Positions 9,044 through 17,293 of a stretch of 64,000 bases of DNA are shown piece after piece. The stretch covers positions 1,240,001-1,304,000 of the forward strand of contig JAPPUL010000095.1 of NCBI GenBank assembly GCA_026874595.1, read 5' to 3'. Within the stretch, counting starts at the first letter, position 1; each line of letters starts with the position of its first letter. Under the pieces are notes generated by a model that was given only the letters and a program-made list of their open reading frames with translations, ran no database searches and was not told the origin of the DNA. The translations under genes and the position numbers were made by a program. Source of the DNA: Sipunculus nudus. Its lineage: Eukaryota; Annelida; Sipuncula; Golfingiida; Sipunculidae.

Positions 9044-9397
9044 ATGGAAGTAATGGATCTTAGAGTAAGACATAAATTTGACGCAGCACATAAATTAAAC
9101 GATTACGAGGGAAAATGTAGTCATTTACATGGGCACACCTGGCATATAGAGGTCTACATACGGGTAGAGGAGGTGGGAAAGAATGGTATTAGTATAGATT
9201 TTGGAGAGATAAAGGATTTTTTGAAGGAATACTTACCGGATCATACATATTTGAATGAAGATTTAGATTTATATTATCCGACAGCAGAGAACCTAGCGAA
9301 GCTACTCTATGAAGGGATCAAGAGAAGATATAAGGGACTTAGGAAGCTGGTATTGTGGGAGACAGAGGGGAGTGCAGTAGAATATGCGAAGTTATAA
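9044..9397 (+). CDS. queD: 6-carboxytetrahydropterin synthase
   Basis: Second enzyme of preQ0/queuosine synthesis, turning dihydroneopterin triphosphate into 6-carboxytetrahydropterin. 117 residues, typical of QueD. The zinc histidines are in FDAAHKL (about 14) and HLHGHTWH (about 30). The catalytic Cys lies in GKCSHLHGH, with the CxxxHGH spacing that marks QueD rather than mammalian-type PTPS. IDFGEIK, the DHTYLNE loop and PTAEN follow, and the family Glu is in WETEGS. The gene overlaps queE by 14 bases, so the two are translated together. The next enzymes (queC, queF) are not in the window. Confidence 0.95.
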   Translation: MEVMDLRVRHKFDAAHKLNDYEGKCSHLHGHTWHIEVYIRVEEVGKNGISIDFGEIKDFLKEYLPDHTYLNEDLDLYYPTAENLAKLLYEGIKRRYKGLRKLVLWETEGSAVEYAKL

Positions 9398-9953
9398 GAT
9401 AGTTGAGATATTTAGGAGTATACAAGGGGAGGGATATCATAGTGGACGCAGTGCAATATTCGTAAGGTTTTACGGATGTAATTTAAGCTGTACATTTTGT
9501 GATGAGGCAGAAGAGATAACATATAAAGAGTACGAAGAGCAGAATTTATTTAAAGAGCTAAGAAAATATAAGCCCTGTAAATTTGTAGTATTGACAGGAG
9601 GGGAGCCTGGGATACAGGAGAATTTACCGTACGTGGTAGAGGGATTGCAAGAGCTCGGGTATTATGTAAGCGTAGAAACAAACGGGACACGAGATTTAAG
9701 GTGTAGCCCTGACTGGATAACGGTATCGCCGAAGACAGAAGAATATATAGAAGGAGATGAAATAAAGGTACTGTACAAAGGGCAAGATTTAGAAAGATAT
9801 GAGCGAGATGGCTTTAAACATTATTATCTACAACCAATAAATGACCCAAAAGAGATAAATAATAAATCGCTAAGAGAATGTATAAAAGCAGTAGAGAGGA
9901 ATCCGAAATGGCACTTGTCAGTACAACTGCACAAGGCATTAAAGATTCCTTAA
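9384..9953 (+). CDS. queE: 7-carboxy-7-deazaguanine synthase
   Basis: Radical-SAM enzyme that contracts the QueD product to 7-carboxy-7-deazaguanine. The N-terminus is diagnostic: IFRSIQGEGYHSGRSAIFVR, then the iron-sulfur cysteines in GCNLSCTFCD (Cx3Cx2C), the TGGEP SAM-binding motif near residue 73, VSVETNG and WITVSPK. 189 residues is short but within range for the small QueE group. The start codon lies inside the end of queD. Downstream, 84 non-coding bases separate it from gpsA, which may belong to the same transcript. Confidence 0.95.
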   Translation: MRSYKIVEIFRSIQGEGYHSGRSAIFVRFYGCNLSCTFCDEAEEITYKEYEEQNLFKELRKYKPCKFVVLTGGEPGIQENLPYVVEGLQELGYYVSVETNGTRDLRCSPDWITVSPKTEEYIEGDEIKVLYKGQDLERYERDGFKHYYLQPINDPKEINNKSLRECIKAVERNPKWHLSVQLHKALKIP

Positions 9954-10037
9954 GATGCGCTAATAGACTAAATAAGTTTAAAATAAATCAGAACATAAAT
10001 AATATAGAAGTAAAGAAAGGATTAAAGGAAGAAAAGG

Positions 10038-11057
10038 ATGGCGAAGGTATCGATACTCGGGGCAGGTAGTTATTCAATGGCCTTAACGTATTTGCTAGAT
10101 AAGAAAGGCTATGAGATACTGCTTTGGACTCGTGACAAAAAGACACGTGATAGTATAAATAAAGAAGGAAGGAATCCAAAATACTTAAGTGAACTTAGGT
10201 TTAGCGCTAATGTCCGAGCGACATTATCGTTAGAAGAGGTTGCATCTTATGGTAAATATATACTAAATGTAATACCGACACAATTTATAAGAGAGGTAAT
10301 AGGGAAGATATCGCATCTAATAGATGAAGAAACGATAATAATAAACGGGTCAAAAGGAATAGAGGCAAAAAGCCTACTTACGATATCCGAGTTACTAGAA
10401 GATATACTACCCTCAAGACTCCATCACCGATTAGTCTACATATCAGGGCCAACATTTGCCAGAGAGCTTGCAGAAGAGAAGATAACAACAGCAGTAATAG
10501 CGTCTCATTCACGAGAGTTAAGTAAAAGGGTAATGAAGCTATTTGAGGTTTCGTATTTCAAATTGTATATGAGTCGAGATGTAATAGGGATAGAATTATG
10601 TGGAGCGTTAAAGAATATAATAGCGATAGCAGCGGGGATAGTAGATGGTCTTTCGTTGGGAAAGAACGCCTTAGCCGGGGTTGTAACAGGGGGGCTTACG
10701 GAGATAAGTCGTATTGGGGTACGTAAGGGTGCAAATTTAGGAACATTTATAGGGCTTGCAGGGGTTGGAGATTTAGTATTAACCTGCACAGGAGATTTAA
10801 GTCGTAATAGGAGGGTAGGCAGGGAGCTTGCCAAAGGTAAAAGCCTTAATGATGTACTTGATGAGATAGTAGAGGTAGCTGAGGGTGTTGAGACAACGTT
10901 ATCAGCGTATATGCTATCCAGAAGCTTAAAAGTTAAGGTGCCGATAATAGAAGAAGTGTATAATGTGCTTTACAGGGATAAAGATATAAAAGAAGCGATA
11001 GATGATCTTTTAGGCAAGGACTTGCATGGGGAGTTTGGGGGAGCTATCGTCATATAG
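10038..11057 (+). CDS. gpsA: glycerol-3-phosphate dehydrogenase [NAD(P)+]
   Basis: Makes sn-glycerol 3-phosphate from dihydroxyacetone phosphate for phospholipid synthesis. 339 residues, full length. The NAD(P) loop reads GAGSYSMAL; the family norm is GAGSWGTAL, so the third glycine of GxGxxG is a serine here. The rest is conventional: NVIPTQF, NGSKGIE, SGPTFARELAE, the catalytic lysine in ELCGALKNIIAIAAGI, LAGVGDLVLTCT and SRNRRVG. An AAGGAAGAAAAGG ribosome site precedes the ATG. With psd on the same strand nearby, the area carries two phospholipid genes. Confidence 0.95.
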   Translation: MAKVSILGAGSYSMALTYLLDKKGYEILLWTRDKKTRDSINKEGRNPKYLSELRFSANVRATLSLEEVASYGKYILNVIPTQFIREVIGKISHLIDEETIIINGSKGIEAKSLLTISELLEDILPSRLHHRLVYISGPTFARELAEEKITTAVIASHSRELSKRVMKLFEVSYFKLYMSRDVIGIELCGALKNIIAIAAGIVDGLSLGKNALAGVVTGGLTEISRIGVRKGANLGTFIGLAGVGDLVLTCTGDLSRNRRVGRELAKGKSLNDVLDEIVEVAEGVETTLSAYMLSRSLKVKVPIIEEVYNVLYRDKDIKEAIDDLLGKDLHGEFGGAIVI

Positions 11058-11102
11058 TTAACGTTGTTTTGGATATTGGTTTTTGTTGTATGAGAGATGG
11101 TA

Positions 11103-12593
11103 TTAGTTCCTACGGTTTAAACTTCTGTCTAAAGCAGGTTTAATTAAAGCAGGATGAACATGTTGTATTTCTCGTGCCATAAGCTTAACAAGGTTACGGA
11201 TTTCCCACTGAGCGTTTTTAGATAATCTAAGATTAATAAGATGATAAACTTCCCAAAGAGATAAAGAAGCCAAAACGGGTCTAATATGAGAGTTAGTGAC
11301 TAAGTAATGAGCTTCAAGAGGGTATAGTTTAGCGATTTGGTTATATATGTCCTTAGAATGTAAAATAGCCTTAGTAAATATATCCTTAATCCCAGCCTCA
11401 ATAATATTTTGCGGTATAATATAACCGTTTTCTATTGAAGGGTATTGCCAAGAGATATTAATTTTGCGATGGCGTAAAAACTGATGCCAACAAGCCTCCG
11501 ACATATGGAGTTCGAAGTGGTAAACAATGTCCTCAAAAGGGGAGAGGGGATTATCATGGTTTTCAAGGCTTGCCATAATGTTGTTAAAGAGCTTAATTTT
11601 CTGTTCCAAAGGCTTAGTTTCTATATCCGTAGAAAGGTCTTTAAAGGAGAGATTATTTTTGATGGAAGGGAAAGACAATTTAGCGATTAAAGAGTTAAGA
11701 GCGAATTCTTGAGGGTCTTTAGTATTTTTAAAAGAGAAATCAACGAGCTCAACCCTGATATTATTTAAGGTCTTATTAATATTTTTGGATTTAGAAATAT
11801 TGTTATATGCAAAGTTCCTTAAAACGTTGCGAGAGGAGGTGATAAAGTTCTTGGAGTCAACATATTTAATCAGGGTAGGCAAAGTTTGTAACACTTCAGT
11901 TTTAATTTCCGAAGCTCTATCACGGGCCTCAGGATACTCGCTTGAGAGGAGCATACAAAGCATATCGGCACAAGCTCGAGCATTAGTAGTAAGTCCTAAG
12001 TTGGTATAAACAGCAAGCGGCAAGATATATCGAGCATCTTCAAAGGCAAGTTTGTCTATGTAGTTTTTGTAGTTTTTACTTGACTGAGTTTTTTTAATTT
12101 TGATTTTAGCTTTAAGGAAAGTAACAAGTTTATTAAAAAGCGAGCAATAGACATCATAGATATAGGATTGGTATTCACAATAAATCTTTAAAGACAAGTT
12201 ATCTAGTGTAGAAGGGATATAAAAGTCTCCTTTTTTAGGTTTTTGATAACGCTGGGAGTATTCAACAGGAGAGATGTATGGGTTTGAACGTTCTAGTAAG
12301 GAAGAAAAAAGCCTTGATACTTTTTCTATGCCGATATGAGTAACAGCAAGCTCAGCAACGGAAGCATGTCCATAATTAAGCACCCATTTTTCATGAAACT
12401 CTCTAGCTTTCTGCTGCGAAACGCTAAGTAAGTTTTCTCTAAAGCTTTTAGGACTTCTGCTAACATAAGCAAAGAGAGTAGCAATAACTTCTTCAGGAAG
12501 AGCAGAGATGGAATAAATATCTTTATCTAAGTTAGAAACATATTTGCTAATGGGGTCTTTATTTTGGTTATAGAAATCTTTTTGTAAACTCAT
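11103..12593 (-). CDS. two-domain ThyX-like flavin-dependent thymidylate synthase
   Basis: ThyX makes dTMP from dUMP using FAD and methylene-tetrahydrofolate. Canonical ThyX is 200-250 residues; this protein has about 496 and contains two ThyX-like halves. The first half has YGHASVAELAV, GIEKVSRL and SPVEYSQRY but lacks RHR (ERSN instead). The second has FLRHRKINISWQYPS, the RHR motif with a changed continuation, and lacks SQRY. I start at the ATG at 12593 (MSLQKDFYN); the same frame stays open to 12686, but that stretch looks like untranslated leader. No ThyA is in the window, so this may supply dTMP if active. It is divergent from the cation-efflux gene. Confidence 0.85.
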   Translation of the reverse strand: MSLQKDFYNQNKDPISKYVSNLDKDIYSISALPEEVIATLFAYVSRSPKSFRENLLSVSQQKAREFHEKWVLNYGHASVAELAVTHIGIEKVSRLFSSLLERSNPYISPVEYSQRYQKPKKGDFYIPSTLDNLSLKIYCEYQSYIYDVYCSLFNKLVTFLKAKIKIKKTQSSKNYKNYIDKLAFEDARYILPLAVYTNLGLTTNARACADMLCMLLSSEYPEARDRASEIKTEVLQTLPTLIKYVDSKNFITSSRNVLRNFAYNNISKSKNINKTLNNIRVELVDFSFKNTKDPQEFALNSLIAKLSFPSIKNNLSFKDLSTDIETKPLEQKIKLFNNIMASLENHDNPLSPFEDIVYHFELHMSEACWHQFLRHRKINISWQYPSIENGYIIPQNIIEAGIKDIFTKAILHSKDIYNQIAKLYPLEAHYLVTNSHIRPVLASLSLWEVYHLINLRLSKNAQWEIRNLVKLMAREIQHVHPALIKPALDRSLNRRN

Positions 12594-12798
12594 GCCCTTA
12601 AAAGTCAATCCGAAGTTGAAGTTGAATGAAAGTTGAATGAATAGAAAAGATAGTATAAAGCGGAGTATTTTGTAAAGGGTTTGCAAAGAATTTCGCTATA
12701 AATAAAAAAATGTTTAATATGTTAAGTATGCAAAGTATATTTATAGGATAATAAGATAAATATACTGTTAATGCAAGAAGGGTCAAAAGACGGGTCAA

Positions 12799-13983
12799 AT
12801 GAATGAATTAGATATGACAGAGGAAGCAATATACAAAAAGAAGCGGGAGGTAACGCTTATAGGGACTTTGGTAAACCTGCTTTTAATGCTTTTGCAGTAT
12901 ACGATAGGCTATATGGTAGGGAGTGGGGCATTAATAGCGGATGCAACACATACAGCCACAGACTATATAAGTGATATAATAGTGTTGATAGGAATAAAGC
13001 TTGCATCAAAGCCAGCAGATAAGGAACATCCCTATGGGCATGGTAAATTTGAGACGGTAGCAAGTTTAGTGGTTGCATTTTTGATAGCAAGCGCAGGAGG
13101 TTTTATATTTTATGAAGGTATAAATAAGTTTTTGAATATGCTTGAAGGGGAAGGTGTAGGCTTTGGAGAAGATTATGTATATGCGGTATATATAGCGATA
13201 TTGACAATAATAGCTAAGGAGGGATTATATAGATATACAAGATATTATGGCAATAAATTAAATAGTCTTGCATTACTATCGAACGCAAGTCATCACAGAA
13301 CAGACAGCATCTCCTCGATAGGGGTATTAATAGGGATACTAAGCACCTTATATTTAGGGCTTTTGTATATGGATTCGATTGCGACTATGTTTGTAGCAGG
13401 TTTTATATTATATGCAGCATTTGAGATATTTTACAAAGCATTTGAAGAGATGGTAGACACGGCACCGCCTGAGAAGATAAGGAATAGGCTAGAAAGCATT
13501 GCAAATGATACAATTGGAGTTAAGAGCAGTAAATCAATAAGGAGCCGGACTATAGGGGGTAGATTGATTACTGACATGACGATTGAAGTAGAGGCAACTT
13601 TTACATTATATGAGGCATACCAGATAGGCGAGAGTGTTAAGAAAAACATAAGAAAAAACATATCATCGGTCCTAGATGTAGTAATTCACCTAGAGCCAAG
13701 TGAGCAAACGAGTGAAATAGCTTTAGAAAGACAAAGTAAGATAGAAAAAATCTTGTCAAAGACGCTTAATATGTACTCAAATACCTTAACGGGAGTACGA
13801 GACATAAGATATTATCATTTGAATAAGCGTGTTGATATAATGGTGACATTTACGACAAATAAGGATTTACTTAGCCGAGAGGAGAAGGTGTTAATAGATT
13901 TAATTAAGGGAGTGCTTGCCGAAAGTGATCCTGAGATAAATAATATATACATAAGTTTGCAATATGAAAGTCCTAATAAATGA
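12799..13983 (+). CDS. cation diffusion facilitator family transporter
   Basis: Inner-membrane metal/proton antiporter, probably exporting Zn(II), Fe(II) or similar. 394 residues. Hydrophobic helices cover residues 18-215. They contain the two metal-site motifs ADATHTATDYISD (helix 2) and ASHHRTDSISS (helix 5), plus the HPYGHGKFE loop that marks the FieF/MamM branch. The C-terminal part (220-394) resembles the family's cytoplasmic ferredoxin-like domain, with ALERQSKIEKIL-type helices, but is longer than the usual 90 residues and seems to hold two such domains. Substrate cannot be read from sequence. It is divergent from the ThyX-like gene. Confidence 0.93.
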   Translation: MNELDMTEEAIYKKKREVTLIGTLVNLLLMLLQYTIGYMVGSGALIADATHTATDYISDIIVLIGIKLASKPADKEHPYGHGKFETVASLVVAFLIASAGGFIFYEGINKFLNMLEGEGVGFGEDYVYAVYIAILTIIAKEGLYRYTRYYGNKLNSLALLSNASHHRTDSISSIGVLIGILSTLYLGLLYMDSIATMFVAGFILYAAFEIFYKAFEEMVDTAPPEKIRNRLESIANDTIGVKSSKSIRSRTIGGRLITDMTIEVEATFTLYEAYQIGESVKKNIRKNISSVLDVVIHLEPSEQTSEIALERQSKIEKILSKTLNMYSNTLTGVRDIRYYHLNKRVDIMVTFTTNKDLLSREEKVLIDLIKGVLAESDPEINNIYISLQYESPNK

Positions 13984-14015
13984 ATAAAAGATGAATAAAA
14001 GATTAACATTAAATA

Positions 14016-14627
14016 TTAATTTATAGTCTCACGCTTCATTATAGATTTAAGTAGAGTTATCGGATCGGCGTATTCAATATCCGCTCCGATAGGCAGACCT
14101 TTTGCAATAAAGCTTACTTTTATATTCTCATAACGTTTAAGAAGTCGAGCAATATATAAAGAGGTAGCATCTCCCTCAGTATTTGGATTAGTGGCAAGTA
14201 TAACTTCTTCAATATCGTCTTTATTCTTATTTATCCGTGCAAGCAATTCTTTTATTTTTAGTTTATCAGGACCAATTCCATCTATCGGAGATAAGTGTCC
14301 TGTTAGAACATGATACAAACCTTTATATTCCATTGTCTTTTCTATGCTTATAACGTCTCTAAATGTCTCAACTACGCATATTATGCTTTGTAATCTATTT
14401 GGATTTATACATATATTACAAATATCATGTTCACTTATATTAAAACATATTTTACAAAATAAGCTCTTCTCTTGTAAGCGAAGTATTGAATTGCCCAAAA
14501 GACTTATATCTTCTTTAGAAGTTGTAAGAAGGTGAAATGCAAGACGTTCTGCTGTCTTTCTTCCTATCCCCGGGAATTTTGAAAACTCAGTTATTACTAA
14601 AGATAAGCTATTTGGATATAGTTCCAT
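14016..14627 (-). CDS. recR: recombination mediator RecR
   Basis: RecR works with RecO and RecF to load RecA at single-strand gaps. 203 residues, standard size. It shows the helix-hairpin-helix LITEFSKFPGIGRKTAERLA, the four-cysteine zinc finger CKICFNISEHDICNIC near residue 57, and the Toprim domain with ICVVET, HVLTGHLSPIDGIGP, ATNPNTEGDATS and GLPIGADIEYAD. It is the last gene of dnaX-ybaB-recR; only one base separates it from ybaB, so translation is probably coupled. Confidence 0.97.
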   Translation of the reverse strand: MELYPNSLSLVITEFSKFPGIGRKTAERLAFHLLTTSKEDISLLGNSILRLQEKSLFCKICFNISEHDICNICINPNRLQSIICVVETFRDVISIEKTMEYKGLYHVLTGHLSPIDGIGPDKLKIKELLARINKNKDDIEEVILATNPNTEGDATSLYIARLLKRYENIKVSFIAKGLPIGADIEYADPITLLKSIMKRETIN

Positions 14628-14628
14628 A

Positions 14629-14943
14629 CTACATCAAACCACCTAAGCCCGGTACGTTTAAACCGCCTGTTACTTTGCCCATTTCTGTGCTTGCAAGCTC
14701 ATTGGACTTCTTTATAGCATCATTTATCGCCGCACTAACAAGGTCCTCAAGCATCTGAACATCTTCCTTATTTACTACCTCTGGATTTATACTTAGTTTC
14801 TTTAGCTCCTGATGCCCATTCATAACCACTTTAACCATGTCTCCTCCCGCACTAGATTCAACTTCCTTACTTTTTAAATCCTCCTGCGCTCTTTCCATCT
14901 TAGCTTGCATAGCTTTTATCTGTTTCATCATATTGTTGTTCAT
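14629..14943 (-). CDS. ybaB: YbaB/EbfC nucleoid-associated protein
   Basis: Small DNA-binding dimer of 104 residues that almost always lies between dnaX and recR, as here. Visible features are the methionine-rich start MNNNMMKQIKAMQAKMERAQEDL, the central GGDMVKVVMNGHQELKKLSINPE, and LVSAAINDAIKKSNEL before a glycine-rich tail. Its precise role is unsettled in the family. Confidence 0.96.
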   Translation of the reverse strand: MNNNMMKQIKAMQAKMERAQEDLKSKEVESSAGGDMVKVVMNGHQELKKLSINPEVVNKEDVQMLEDLVSAAINDAIKKSNELASTEMGKVTGGLNVPGLGGLM

Positions 14944-15018
14944 AAGCTTTTCCCTCTAACATTTTTACTTAAACTTTTGTTTTTTTTGTTTTTATATAAA
15001 ATATAGCAGAATATAATA

Positions 15019-16878
15019 TCAGTCTATGATTTTGCCCTTGAAAACATCAAGTACTTTATCTATTCCTTTTTCTGTGGTTTTTGTATTTTTAATCTCTTTT
15101 CCTTCTTTGTCTAAGCTAGCTTTAACATAAGCTGTTTGATTATAAAGCATTTTATATGCATTTGCCAAAATCTTCTTGTTTTTTTGGTCATTTACTCGCT
15201 CATATAAGCTCTCATCATATAAAACGATTTCTATCTCTTTTGAATTCTCTTTTGAATTTTTCTTAGCAGATTCTCTAATAACAAGTTCTGCTCGGGCAAG
15301 ACAACTTCCTAAAAAAGGATGCTTGTCTGCGATGTTATCTTCAAGTCTCTTTAAAATAGCGTTTGGATTTTCTTCTCTTTCTTCTTTTTCTGGCTTGGCT
15401 TCTCTTTCTTCTCTTTCTTCTTTTTCCGGCTTGTCTTCTTTTTCCGGCTTGTCTTCTTTTTCTGCCTTTCCTTCTTTGCTATCTTTTCCAATCTCTTTTA
15501 CAGAAGATTCTTTTTGTTTAATATCTTCTTTAATATCTTCTTTAATATCTTCTTTGATATCTTCTTTGATATCTTCTTTAACTGTTTTATTTTTGACTTT
15601 ATTCTTATTAGCTTCCTTATTAATTTCTTTAGAAACCTCTTTAGAAGCTTGCACTTGTTCTTTTTTTGTATAGTGCTCTTTAATCTTTATTTGTTTAGTA
15701 TTTATATTCTCTTTTGTCGAAAAAAGGCGTTTTTCAATATCCTCAAGTCGTTCAAGCATCTTTTTGTAATCTATATGATTATCATATTCGATCAAGCGGA
15801 ATATACATGACTCATAAGCATATCTATCGTTTAGCGCTCGTTTTAATTTGTCTATAAGTTCGCTTAATAAATTTATTATAAATACAAGTTCACTTTTTTG
15901 AAAGGCGCTTTTATATTTTTTCAAAAACTCAAACTCGTCCTTAGCAAGGTCAAGAATATACCCTTCAGCTAAAGACTTAATCTCTTCATTAAGGATTAGT
16001 ATATTTCTAAAATAGGATATAAGTTCTTGAGCAAAGTTAGATATACTAAACCCATTTTCAATAAGGTATTTGCCTATATTTATTAGCGATAGGATATCTT
16101 TTTTAGTAAGGCCTTTAATAAAGTCATTGTAGACGGTGCTTGCAACAAGTCCAAGTAGTTCATTTAAAAGTTCTTTAGTAATCTTGCCATTGCCAAAAGA
16201 AATTGCTTGGTCAAATAGATTTAGGCTATCCCGCATTGAGCCTGAGCCTGCCTTAGCAATCATAAGTAAAGTCTGCTCATCTGCTTTAATCTTATTTTCT
16301 TTTGCAATAGTTTTAAGGTAGTCTTTAATCTTTACATTTGGTATTTGCCTAAAATTGTACTGAATACATCTTGAGCGTATGGTAAGTTTTACTTTATATA
16401 ATTCTGTAGTTGCAAAAATGAATATAACATGTTGTGGCGGTTCCTCAAGAGTTTTCAAAAGGGAATTAAATGCTTGATCTGTTAGCATATGCACTTCGTC
16501 TATTATAAATATTTTATATCTTGCTTTAGTTGGTTTGTAATTAACACTGTCTCGTATCTCACGTATTTGGTCAATTCCCCTATTTGAGGCCCCATCTATT
16601 TCTATAATGTCATAAGATGAACTTTTTGTAATCTCGATGCAATTAGAACATTTATGACAAGGCTTATCGCTAATTCCTTTTTCACAGGTTAAGGATTTTG
16701 CAAGTATGCGTGCAGTAGAGGTTTTGCCGGTGCCACGTGGTCCTGAGAAAAGATAAGCATGTGCAATATGATTATCTTTAATGCTGTTACTTAATGCCTT
16801 GCTAATATGCTCCTGTCCGATAAGTTCGGATAACTCTTTTGGTCTATATGCTCTTGCAGATAATTTATAATTGCTCAT
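15019..16878 (-). CDS. dnaX: DNA polymerase III subunit gamma/tau
   Basis: Clamp-loader ATPase of the replicative polymerase. 619 residues. The AAA+ domain has YLFSGPRGTGKTSTARILAK (Walker A), a four-cysteine zinc module (CEKGISDKPCHKCSNC), IDEVHML (Walker B) and the SRC arginine-finger region in TIRSRCIQYNF. Domains II-III run to about residue 370. The tau-type tail begins with a low-complexity tract of about 115 residues made of KEDI and EKEDKP/EKEERE repeats, encoded by 12-bp and 18-bp tandem repeats (about 15365-15600), and ends in a compact domain. Repeat number is likely to vary between strains without changing frame. Confidence 0.97.
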   Translation of the reverse strand: MSNYKLSARAYRPKELSELIGQEHISKALSNSIKDNHIAHAYLFSGPRGTGKTSTARILAKSLTCEKGISDKPCHKCSNCIEITKSSSYDIIEIDGASNRGIDQIREIRDSVNYKPTKARYKIFIIDEVHMLTDQAFNSLLKTLEEPPQHVIFIFATTELYKVKLTIRSRCIQYNFRQIPNVKIKDYLKTIAKENKIKADEQTLLMIAKAGSGSMRDSLNLFDQAISFGNGKITKELLNELLGLVASTVYNDFIKGLTKKDILSLINIGKYLIENGFSISNFAQELISYFRNILILNEEIKSLAEGYILDLAKDEFEFLKKYKSAFQKSELVFIINLLSELIDKLKRALNDRYAYESCIFRLIEYDNHIDYKKMLERLEDIEKRLFSTKENINTKQIKIKEHYTKKEQVQASKEVSKEINKEANKNKVKNKTVKEDIKEDIKEDIKEDIKEDIKQKESSVKEIGKDSKEGKAEKEDKPEKEDKPEKEEREEREAKPEKEEREENPNAILKRLEDNIADKHPFLGSCLARAELVIRESAKKNSKENSKEIEIVLYDESLYERVNDQKNKKILANAYKMLYNQTAYVKASLDKEGKEIKNTKTTEKGIDKVLDVFKGKIID

Positions 16879-16936
16879 AAAAGTACTTTATGGTGTATGG
16901 TTCATGTAAAATCATGTAAAAAAGTTTTTATAAAAA

Positions 16937-17037
16937 AGCCTCTGCCCCAACTATAACGCACTCAAACTATACTCCGTTGCTCCGATCAAGGCCTGGCGGG
17001 TTGGCATAATAGAGTAGCTTATAGAGTTTCAGAGGCT
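16937..17037 (-). ncRNA. ffs: small signal recognition particle RNA (4.5S type)
   Basis: Read on the minus strand, the ends AGCCUCUG and CAGAGGCU pair perfectly and close an approximately 101-nt rod. The middle contains CCCGCCAGGCC...GGAGCAACGG, in which CAGG opposite AGCA is the symmetric loop bound by Ffh. The apical loop, UUGAUC between CC and GG, is not the usual GGAA tetraloop. The position between tRNA-Ser and dnaX-ybaB-recR matches the arrangement seen in Bacillus and others, which strongly supports the call. Confidence 0.85.
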
Positions 17038-17040
17038 TTC

Positions 17041-17125
17041 GGAGAAAGAGGGATTCGAACCCTCGGTAGCAAAATGCTACACACGCTTTCCAAGCGTGCA
17101 CCTTAAGCCTCTCGGTCATCTCTCC
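17041..17125 (-). tRNA. tRNA-Ser (GGA)
   Basis: 85 nt on the minus strand with acceptor stem GGAGAGA/UCUUUCU-type pairing, a long variable arm (GUAGCAUUUUGCUAC) typical of class II tRNA, T arm GGGUUCGAAUCCC and anticodon stem CACGC/GCGUG enclosing UUGGAAA, giving anticodon GGA. CCA is not encoded (the next bases are GAA), so it must be added after transcription. Confidence 0.96.
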
Positions 17126-17293
17126 AGACTCGTATTATAGGCATAATATATGCCATCGTCCATAATCTAGAAATATAAAATATAATACTATTAAAATCTC
17201 ATGAAATGTAAAACCTTATATCAAGATAGCAAAAAGCATATTTTATAATAAAGCATATCCACAATCAGTATAAAATCATTCTAAACGAACATT

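Noticed and set aside
12594-12686. N-terminal extension of the ThyX-like protein (hydrophobic, signal-like)
   Set aside because: It has no ribosome site, the family homology starts after it, and a thymidylate synthase should not be exported.
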